17,110 nucleotides of DNA from NCBI GenBank assembly GCA_964387935.1, contig CAYLZN010000096.1, positions 1 through 17,110 on the forward strand. The letters run 5' to 3'. Source of the stretch: CAYLZN01 sp964387935. Lineage in GTDB: Bacteria; Acidobacteriota; Vicinamibacteria; Vicinamibacterales; JAFNAJ01. The notes under the pieces are model-generated. The model had not been told where the DNA came from. It saw nothing but the letters and a program-made list of their open reading frames with translations, and searched no databases. The stretch's first letter is position 1. Each line of letters starts with the position of its first letter. Below are positions 6,388-11,474 of the stretch, one piece after another. The translations under genes were made by a program, and so were the position numbers.

Positions 6388-6903
6388 CGCCGGCGTCCCC
6401 GCGGCGGCCCCCTCGCGCGTGAGCCCTGCCTGGCCGGCCACGCGCGCAAGACCAAAGTCGAGGATCTTCGCCTGGCCCTCCGGCGTGACCATCACGTTGG
6501 CGCTCTTGACGTCGCTATGGACGATCCCCCGGTGGTGCGCCGCCTTCAGGCCCTCGCCGATCTGAAGGGCCAGATCGAGGGCCTGTTCGGCCGGCAGCGG
6601 GCGGCCGCCGATCACGTCCCGCAGCGTCCGGCCCTCCACCCACTCCATCGCGAGGAAGCCGCGCTCGGGATCGACCTCGTAGACGCCGGCGATGTGGGGG
6701 TGGGTGAGGGAGCCCGCCGTCTGCGCCTCGCGCAGCAGCCGCGGCACATCGTCGGCCGCGTGCAGGAACTTGAGCGCGACGACGCGCTGCATGTGCACGT
6801 CTTCGGCCTTCCACACCGTCCCCATCCCGCCCTCGCCCACCTGCTCGAGGACGCGGTCGTGCGAGATCGACGAACCGGCGGCGGGCTGGCCGGAGCTGTC
6901 CAT
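6388..6903 (-). pseudogene. Truncated PknB-type Ser/Thr protein kinase, N-terminal fragment (copy 1)
   Basis: About 172 residues match a bacterial Ser/Thr kinase: glycine loop GEGGMGTV (23-30), VALK lysine K45, alpha-C glutamate in LLREAQ (E59), catalytic loop HSDVKSANV (129-137) and DFG (149-151). Homology stops at GTPA in the activation segment, exactly where AYM.PEQ should follow. The P+1 loop, C-terminal lobe, membrane helix and sensor domain are missing. The frame happens to stay open to 5602, antisense through hepT and mntA, so a 433-residue chimera could in principle be translated. The HRD arginine is serine here, whereas copy 3 keeps HRD. A GATAGT -10 box sits 15 bases before the ATG. 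This is the longest of three kinase 5' stubs; it cannot be an active kinase as it stands. Confidence 0.82.
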
Positions 6904-6941
6904 GGCGGAAGTACGCGGACTATCGCAGGAACGGCCGCCGG
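6904..6941 (-). promoter_or_regulatory. Conserved upstream region of kinase copy 1, nearly identical to copy 2
   Basis: Counting the ATG, 41 bases (6901-6941) match 8944-8984 with one difference. The reverse strand holds GATAGT (6919-6924) 15 bases before the ATG. No -35 is recognisable. Confidence 0.55.
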
Positions 6942-6984
6942 GGCCGAACGGCTCCTTGCTTCCGCGGTCTCAGGCGCGGCGCAC
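6942..6984. repeat. 43-bp direct repeat, first copy (relic of a DUF4143 ATPase 3' end)
   Basis: These 43 bases match 9816-9858 at all but two positions. At the second location the sequence covers the last codons and stop of the rightmost ATPase gene plus 28 bases downstream. Here no matching ATPase precedes it, so it looks like the tail left by a lost or recombined copy. It abuts the kinase copy 1 upstream region directly. Confidence 0.65.
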
Positions 6985-7261
6985 ACGGCGTGCCGTCCGA
7001 CCCGCATGTGGTGGGCCTTGTCGACTTGGGCGACACGAAGAAGTTCCGTCCGCGGGGATACGCGCCCCGGAAGGCGTCCTCTGCTCGAGAGGTGACGCCG
7101 TCGGTCCGCGAAGCTACGCGTGTCCGCGGGCCAATCTGCTCGACGTCGGCCTGCCGTTGCCTGCCGTTGCCGACGCCTGCCGGTTCCCGGTCCGGAATCG
7201 GCTCCGGGGTGCGCCTGATGCGAGACCAGGTGGTTGTCGAGTGGTGACCCGATTGTCCGCG
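6985..7261. other. Intergenic stretch without a recognisable gene
   Basis: No translation of these 277 bp on either strand shows a domain. There is a small tandem duplication of CTGCCGTTGC near 7151-7170. The stretch lies between the ATPase stop at 7262 and the 43-bp repeat, and is probably debris from rearrangement. Confidence 0.4.
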
Positions 7262-8608
7262 TCACGCCTCGTCCCCGTCCATCAGCATCCACTCGTACGC
7301 CGGCCGGACGGCCACGTCGTCGGGTGCTTTGGGCGGCATGCGATCCCGTGTCAGCGTCAGCAGCCAGCGCCTGACGCGCCGCCGGCTTCCGCCGCCGCTC
7401 CGTTGCAGCGCGCGCAACTCACGTTCGGCGGTGGCGGGATCGGTCGCGTCGGCGCAGACTTGCAGCAAGTGCAGATCGCCCCGCGGATCCCGGGCCAGGA
7501 AGTCGACCTCGAAGCCGTCGCCGGTGCGGACGTAGGTGACCTCGCAGCGCCGGCGCTCGAGTTCGATCAGGACCGCGGTTTCCAGCGCGTGCCCGATGTT
7601 GGCTCGGCCGGTGCGGTCGAACACGGGGATAAGGCCCGGATCGACCGGATACACCTTGCGCGGGTTGACCATGCGCTGCCGCTCGGAATCCGACTCCATC
7701 CAGACCGTGCGGACCAGGAAGCAGTCGTCGAGGTGCGTCAGCAGCTGGTGCAGGGTATCGCGAGAGACCGCGATGCCCTGGCTCTTGAGCGTGCGATGGA
7801 ACTTCTCGACGCTGAAATGCCCGCCGGCGTTGCCGAGCAGGTGCCGTACGAGCCAGCGCAGGCCCGTCACGTTGCTCACCTGGTGACGCTCGACGACATC
7901 GCGCAGCATGGCCACGTCGACGTAGTCACGCAGCAGCTGCCGCCGCGACGCCGCGTCGAGCCGCTGCGCTTCGGGGAAGCCGCCGACATCGAGCCAGCGC
8001 AGGAACGCGTGTTCGATGCGGCTGCGCGCCGCGCCAGCGAGGCGTCCGGGATCTGCCGGCACGTCCAGCCCCTGGTGCGCCAGGGCCTCGGAGAAACTGA
8101 AGGGATGAAGCGGCACCGCCCAGGCGCGGCCGCGAAGAGCGGTCCCAATCTCCCGCGACAGCAGCGAGGCGGACGACCCGGTCACGACGACGTCTGCACG
8201 GCCCCCATCGAGCAGGCGGCGCACGAACCGCTCCCAGCCCGGCACGGTCTGGATTTCATCGAGGCTCCACGAGACGGTCCCGAGCGCGTCGACGTCGGGG
8301 ACGCGCCGGCCGAGCTCGTCGACGAGGAAACCCAGGTGGGCAGCTTCCAGTCCCGCCAGGCGCTCGTCCTCGAAATTCACATACGGGAGGAGCACCCGCG
8401 GCGAGCCGGCGGCGAGGCGCTCGCGGCGAAGCTGATGAACGAAGGTGGTCTTGCCGGCGCGCCGCGCGCCAAGAACGGCCGTCGCTTTCCCCTGCAGTCG
8501 GACAGTGCCCGCCACACGCCTGGGCGTGCCGTCAGGAGGAGGACCCTCGAGCGACGCGGCGAGGATCTCGACAAGAGCGTCCCGGAGCGGCTTCGGCACT
8601 GCGGCCAT
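7262..8608 (-). CDS. AAA ATPase with C-terminal DUF4143 domain (type 1)
   Basis: A 448-residue protein of the archaeal/bacterial AAA+ family that pairs an N-terminal ATPase with DUF4143. Walker A is GARRAGKTT (47-55, K53) and Walker B is WSLDEIQ (114-120, D117/E118). The sensor-1 strand is VVVTGSSASLLSREIGTALR, and PFSFSEAL follows. A central winged-helix-like part (SVEKFHRTLKSQGIAVSRDT) leads to the C-terminal nuclease-like fold with GDGFEVDFL and LHLLQVCAD. Many DUF4143 ATPases have this Q-V-C end in place of a catalytic lysine. The cellular role of the family is unsettled; members are often multi-copy, horizontally moved and found with toxin-antitoxin genes. The ATG at 8608 has AAGGGAG ten bases upstream. 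All motifs are intact. It is only distantly related to the second ATPase in this window. Confidence 0.9.
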   Translation of the reverse strand: MAAVPKPLRDALVEILAASLEGPPPDGTPRRVAGTVRLQGKATAVLGARRAGKTTFVHQLRRERLAAGSPRVLLPYVNFEDERLAGLEAAHLGFLVDELGRRVPDVDALGTVSWSLDEIQTVPGWERFVRRLLDGGRADVVVTGSSASLLSREIGTALRGRAWAVPLHPFSFSEALAHQGLDVPADPGRLAGAARSRIEHAFLRWLDVGGFPEAQRLDAASRRQLLRDYVDVAMLRDVVERHQVSNVTGLRWLVRHLLGNAGGHFSVEKFHRTLKSQGIAVSRDTLHQLLTHLDDCFLVRTVWMESDSERQRMVNPRKVYPVDPGLIPVFDRTGRANIGHALETAVLIELERRRCEVTYVRTGDGFEVDFLARDPRGDLHLLQVCADATDPATAERELRALQRSGGGSRRRVRRWLLTLTRDRMPPKAPDDVAVRPAYEWMLMDGDEA

Positions 8609-8618
8609 TGGCCTGTTT

Positions 8619-8676
8619 CTCCCTTCGCGAAGGAGAATCTAGCCTATTTTCATCCTCTCATGAAGGAGAAATCTAG
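8619..8676 (-). promoter_or_regulatory. Promoter of DUF4143 ATPase 1 with two repeated operator-like sites
   Basis: On the reverse strand a weak -35 (TTCATG, 8659-8664) and a -10 (TAGATT, 8636-8641) are 17 bp apart. Two direct repeats, CTAGATTTCTCCTTC (8662-8676) and CTAGATTCTCCTTC (8629-8642), cover the -35 and the -10/start region. The second forms a perfect 12-bp palindrome, CCTTCGCGAAGG (8622-8633), that overlaps the Shine-Dalgarno AAGGGAG (8619-8625). Confidence 0.55.
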
Positions 8677-8762
8677 GACGGTCCCTGGTTGACAGCCTTG
8701 CGAGCGCGTCCGCGCTCGGTACGAGTGCCGGGCCGCATCGGCGGCACGCCCGCGTTCGGCGC

Positions 8763-8946
8763 CCTGCCGTTCCCGGAGCAGCCGCGGCATATCGTCCGCC
8801 GCGTGAAGGACCTTTAGCGCGACGCGGCGCTGCAGGTGCACGTCCTCGGCCTTCCACACCGTCCCCATCCCGCCCTCGCCGACCTTCTCGAGGACGCGGT
8901 AGTGGGCGATCGTCGCGCCGGCGGAGGGCTGGCCGGGACTGTCCAT
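8763..8946 (-). pseudogene. Truncated Ser/Thr kinase, N-terminal fragment (copy 2)
   Basis: The reverse strand opens SISHDR-like as ATIAHYRVLEKVGEGGMGTV, then WKAEDVHLQRRVALKVLHAA and DDMPRLLRE. These are the glycine loop, VALK lysine and start of helix C of the same kinase family as copy 1. Homology ends near 8763, after about 60 residues. The frame then runs through unrelated sequence to a stop at 8650, inside the promoter of ATPase 1. The piece before the ATG matches copy 1 almost exactly (one difference in 41 bases including the ATG). The stub lies directly upstream, in transcription direction, of ATPase 1 and directly downstream of vapC. Confidence 0.78.
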
Positions 8947-8984
8947 GGCGAAAGTACGCGGACTATCGCAGGAACGGCCGCCGG
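8947..8984 (-). promoter_or_regulatory. Conserved upstream region of kinase copy 2
   Basis: Near-identical to 6904-6941. The reverse-strand -10 GATAGT (8962-8967) is 15 bases before the ATG, the same spacing as in copies 1 and 3. The conserved block ends 25 bp short of the vapC stop. Confidence 0.5.
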
Positions 8985-9009
8985 CCTGGCAGGCCGTGCC
9001 GCCTGCGCC

Positions 9010-9450
9010 TCACTCGCCCAGGAGTTCGAGATCCAGCCCGCGGAACTGCTTGAATGCCACGTCCGTCGTCACGAGCCGATAGCCGGCCGCCACGGCGAAG
9101 GCCGCGAGATACGCGTCCATCCAGACCTTCGGCGACGCCGTCCCGCGCACCGCGAACCGTTTCCAGTACTCCTCGAGCGCGGCGGGTTCCTCGGGCCGGA
9201 ACGTCACCCGGTCGTCCGCCAGGAGCGCCCGGTAGGCATGCCAGGCCTGCCGGTTCGTCAGCGGCGGGTTGCCGTATGGGCGCAGCACGCCGGTGTTGGT
9301 GAGGAGGCGGAGAAACGTCTGCTGCGTCGCCCGGCAGAAGGTGACGGCTCGCGGGTCTGGGACCGCGTCAAACCAGGCGCGGGCCACTGCGTGATGGGCG
9401 TGCGCCGAGAGGGCGAGCGCCAGCCAGACATTGCTATCGCACAGGTCCAC
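9010..9450 (-). CDS. vapC: VapC-family PIN-domain ribonuclease toxin
   Basis: A 146-residue PIN-domain protein. Acidic active-site residues are visible at D5 (LCDSNVWLALAL), D112 (KVWMDAYLAAFA) and D130 (VTTDVAFKQF). The segment TFCRATQQTFLRLLTN (37-52) is characteristic of one VapC subgroup, which has glutamine where many PIN domains carry the second acidic residue. VapC toxins cleave tRNA or rRNA in a Mg-dependent manner when released from VapB. The GTG start overlaps the end of the antitoxin gene by 17 bases, so expression is coupled. Length is slightly above the usual 130-140 residues. The gene ends 25 bp before the conserved kinase copy 2 upstream block. Confidence 0.92.
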   Translation of the reverse strand: MDLCDSNVWLALALSAHAHHAVARAWFDAVPDPRAVTFCRATQQTFLRLLTNTGVLRPYGNPPLTNRQAWHAYRALLADDRVTFRPEEPAALEEYWKRFAVRGTASPKVWMDAYLAAFAVAAGYRLVTTDVAFKQFRGLDLELLGE

Positions 9451-9706
9451 GGCGGGCCTCGGTGTCCTCGTCGAGCAGCGCGCGGGCGACGCGTTCCGGG
9501 GTCATCTCCTGGCCCGGCCGCGCGTGATGGGCGCACGCCACCAACGGAAGCGTGACCCGTCGTCGTACGCCGCGCGGCGAAACGCGCCGCGACAGACCCT
9601 GCCTCAGCAGATCGGCGACCGTGTCTTTCAGCCTGCGGTTCTCCGTGACCGCGCGGATCTTGACCTCGCGCACGAGGTCGTCGGGGAGATCGAGCGTGGT
9701 CTTCAT
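9434..9706 (-). CDS. vapB: VapB-family ribbon-helix-helix antitoxin
   Basis: A 90-residue protein. Its first 40 residues (MKTTLDLPDDLVREVKIRAV, then TENRRLKDTVADLLRQGL) form a ribbon-helix-helix DNA-binding domain. The basic linker SRRVSPRGVRRR and a C-terminal tail probably wrap the toxin. By family behaviour VapB neutralises VapC and represses its own operon. The antitoxin comes first, as is usual for vapBC. No Shine-Dalgarno precedes the ATG at 9706; a possible -10 box CAAAAT ends six bases before it, so a leaderless transcript is possible here too. Confidence 0.88.
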   Translation of the reverse strand: MKTTLDLPDDLVREVKIRAVTENRRLKDTVADLLRQGLSRRVSPRGVRRRVTLPLVACAHHARPGQEMTPERVARALLDEDTEARRGPVR

Positions 9707-9712
9707 GCACCC

Positions 9713-9718
9713 ATTTTG
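9713..9718 (-). promoter_or_regulatory. Possible -10 box of vapBC
   Basis: On the reverse strand CAAAAT is followed by GGGTGC and then the vapB ATG at 9706, six bases between box and start. The -35 region is weak (TCGCCA about 17 bp upstream). The match to consensus is moderate; the spacing parallels that of the other modules. Confidence 0.35.
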
Positions 9719-9746
9719 CCAGAAAGCTGGTTCGATGGCGACGGGA

Positions 9747-9768
9747 CCGGGCGATCACCTTCGCCCGG
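9747..9768. terminator. Perfect 8-bp-stem hairpin between ATPase 2 and vapBC
   Basis: CCGGGCGA and TCGCCCGG are exact reverse complements with a six-base loop TCACCT. It lies 76 bp beyond the ATPase 2 stop and just upstream of the vapB promoter. It could end ATPase 2 transcription (no T tract) or act as a VapB operator. Confidence 0.4.
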
Positions 9769-9815
9769 AGTGCCCGGTGCGTGCCGCCGCCGGTTCGACG
9801 ATCCTGGCGGCCGGT

Positions 9816-9858
9816 GGCCGAGCGGCTCCTTGCTGCCGCGGTCTCAGGCGCGGCGCAC
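9816..9858. repeat. 43-bp direct repeat, second copy (3' end of DUF4143 ATPase 2)
   Basis: Matches 6942-6984 with two differences. It includes the last five codons and the stop of ATPase 2 and the following 28 bases. Confidence 0.65.
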
Positions 9859-11061
9859 GTGGCGCTCCGGCGTGAGCAAGGCCTCGCGCAGGCGGGCCGG
9901 CTGGGACAGGAGCGAGGCGGGCAGGGCGAACAGTTGTCGTCCCAGGCGGAATGCCGCGTCGCCCCCGTGCACCACGAACCCGGCCCGCAGCGAGAGATCC
10001 TTCATGCACTCGACGAGCCCCCGCCCCGCCACGGGGGCGCCCGACAGCTTGATCTCGATCGGGAGCACGCGGGCCTTCAGCTCCAGCAGCAGGTCGACCT
10101 CGGCGCCGCCGTGCGTCCGCCAGAAGAAGGCACGCGGCCTCTCTCCGAGCAGGGCCAGCGCGCCGACGAGCTGCTCGAGCACGAACCCCTCCCACGACGC
10201 GCCCAGCTTGGGGTGGCGGCGCAGGGCATCGAGGTCGCCGAGGCCGAGCAGCGCATGGAGCACTCCCGTGTCGCGCAGGTACACCTTGGGGGCCTTCGTG
10301 AGGCGCTTGCCGATGTTCGCGAAGTAGGGCTGCAGTCGGCGCACGATGAAGAGGCCCTCGAGCACGTCCAGGTAGCGAACCACGGTCTGGGCGCTGATCG
10401 ACAACCCGCTCGCCAGCTCGGCCGCGTTCAGCAGGCCGCCGTGCAGGTGCGCGAGCATGCCGAGCAGGTTGCGCATCGACAGCGCGTCGAGCCCGGGGCG
10501 CACGGCGGGGACGTCGCGCTCCAGCAAGGCCCTCAGGTAGGCCTCGCGCCAGTCGAGGCTGGCCGCGTCCGAGCGCGCCAGGAAGCTGCGCGGGAACCCG
10601 CCCCGGACCCAGAGCCGCCGGAGCCGGCTGTCCGATCGGGCCGCTTCGGCGGCCAGGAAGGGGGTGAGGTCGACGAATCCCGCGCGCCCGGCGAGACTCT
10701 CCGACACCCCGCGCACGAGTGCCGGCGACGCGCTGCCGAGCAGCAGGTAGCGCGCGCGGCGGCGGCGGTCGTCGAGCAGCGGCCGGAGCAGGGGGAAGAG
10801 GACGGGCTGTCGCTGTACCTCGTCGATCACGATCAGGCCCGGTCGGCGCTGCAGGGCGCCGAGGTCCTCCTCGGGAGCGGCCTCGAGGCGCCTCGCGTCG
10901 GACACCCGCTCCAGGTCGAAGATGGTCGCCGGGCCGCCCCGCGCGAGCGCGCGAGCCAGCGTGGACTTCCCGCACTGTCTCGGACCCAGCAGCACGATCG
11001 CAGGATGCCGCCGCAGCCCGCCCTTGACCAGGCCGGCGGCGGGGCGCGGGACATCAGTCAC
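9844..11061 (-). CDS. AAA ATPase with C-terminal DUF4143 domain (type 2)
   Basis: A 405-residue protein. Walker A is GPRQCGKST (26-34, K32) and Walker B is LIVIDEVQRQP (76-86, D80/E81). The sensor strand is YLLLGSASPALVRGVSESLA. The middle carries a helix-turn-helix-like segment, LNAAELASGLSISAQTVVRY. The DUF4143 part is canonical: KVYLRDTGVLHALLGL, then SWEGFVLEQL, then the PD-(D/E)xK-like core GGAEVDLLLE and PIEIKLS. Unlike the first ATPase, this one keeps the lysine of the nuclease-like motif. The start is GTG 11061, placed just after a 33-bp palindrome containing the promoter. Function is unsettled for the family; the HTH and the promoter palindrome make autoregulation plausible. The gene is intact. 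Confidence 0.9.
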   Translation of the reverse strand: MTDVPRPAAGLVKGGLRRHPAIVLLGPRQCGKSTLARALARGGPATIFDLERVSDARRLEAAPEEDLGALQRRPGLIVIDEVQRQPVLFPLLRPLLDDRRRRARYLLLGSASPALVRGVSESLAGRAGFVDLTPFLAAEAARSDSRLRRLWVRGGFPRSFLARSDAASLDWREAYLRALLERDVPAVRPGLDALSMRNLLGMLAHLHGGLLNAAELASGLSISAQTVVRYLDVLEGLFIVRRLQPYFANIGKRLTKAPKVYLRDTGVLHALLGLGDLDALRRHPKLGASWEGFVLEQLVGALALLGERPRAFFWRTHGGAEVDLLLELKARVLPIEIKLSGAPVAGRGLVECMKDLSLRAGFVVHGGDAAFRLGRQLFALPASLLSQPARLREALLTPERHVRRA

Positions 11062-11062
11062 G

Positions 11063-11095
11063 TTGAAAATCTACCATAGCATGGTTGATTTTCAA
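11063..11095 (-). promoter_or_regulatory. 33-bp near-perfect palindrome containing the promoter of DUF4143 ATPase 2
   Basis: The two 16-base arms, TTGAAAATCTACCATA and the complement of the right half, agree at 14 positions around one central base. On the reverse strand the outer arm supplies a -35 (TTGAAA, 11090-11095) and, after 16 bp, a -10 (TAGATT, 11068-11073) six bases before the GTG start. The site is AT-rich in a very GC-rich region and starts one base from the gene. Confidence 0.7.
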
Positions 11096-11109
11096 GGATT
11101 GTAGAGAGC

Positions 11110-11263
11110 CAGTCCGGAAGGCTCCACATTGGCGCTCTTGACGTCGCGGTGGACGATCCCCCTCGGCCTTCCAGACCGTCCCCATCCCGCCCTCGCCCAC
11201 CTGCTCGAGGACGCGGTCGTGCGAGATCGTCTGGCCGGCAGCCACCCGGCGCGGACTGTTCAT
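11110..11263 (-). pseudogene. Truncated and internally deleted Ser/Thr kinase fragment (copy 3)
   Basis: The reverse strand opens MNSPRRVAAGQTISHDRVLE and QVGEGGMGTVWKAE. It then jumps, out of frame, to DNA that in another frame encodes GIVHRDVKSANV, the catalytic loop. Relative to copy 1 about 275 bp (6530 to 6806), from just after the glycine loop to the catalytic loop, are missing. The junction is where GACGATCCCC meets CTCGGCCTTCC, near 11159. Homology ends at about 11127, and the shifted frame then reaches a stop at 11054 after running through the ATPase 2 palindrome. The -10 box TATAGT (reverse strand, 11279-11284) is 15 bases before the ATG, as in the other copies. The HRD triad is preserved here though serine replaces arginine in copy 1. 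Confidence 0.75.
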
Positions 11264-11278
11264 GGTACGAACGCGCGC

Positions 11279-11284
11279 ACTATA
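11279..11284 (-). promoter_or_regulatory. -10 box of kinase copy 3
   Basis: TATAGT on the reverse strand, 15 bases before the ATG. Copies 1 and 2 have GATAGT at exactly the same distance. Apart from this the upstream sequence of copy 3 has diverged. Confidence 0.45.
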
Positions 11285-11448
11285 CCGTACCGCCGGGGCA
11301 GATCAGTCCACCCTCAGTCCGCCGTTAGCACGCTCGCAGAGTGGGAAGCACGGGCCCCAGCGTGCCCAGGTTCCGCCCTACTGCGAATGCCTCATCGCTC
11401 TCCCCCTCCTGGTTGGCTCGTGCAGTAGAGTAGCAGTCCAGGCCGGGC

Positions 11449-11462
11449 GGCGCTTGAGCGCC
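11449..11462. promoter_or_regulatory. Short perfect inverted repeat upstream of the ANKH/MATE-like gene
   Basis: GGCGCT-TG-AGCGCC, six-base arms, ends 12 bases before the ATG at 11475. It may be an operator or a leader hairpin. The rest of the gap 11285-11448 shows no gene, tRNA or clear promoter. Confidence 0.3.
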
Positions 11463-11474
11463 ACGCCGCGGCTC

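Noticed and set aside
7141..7172. Tandem CTGCCGTTGC repeat as a candidate CRISPR or iteron
   Set aside because: Only two adjacent copies without spacers; a simple duplication.
6692..8692. Long plus-strand open frame of 666 codons
   Set aside because: It is the antisense shadow of the DUF4143 ATPase 1 and kinase stub 1; the composition is random-like, rich in R, A, G and P.
11285..11448. Possible tRNA or small RNA upstream of the ANKH-like gene
   Set aside because: I found no cloverleaf-compatible arms, T-loop sequence or promoter-terminator pair.
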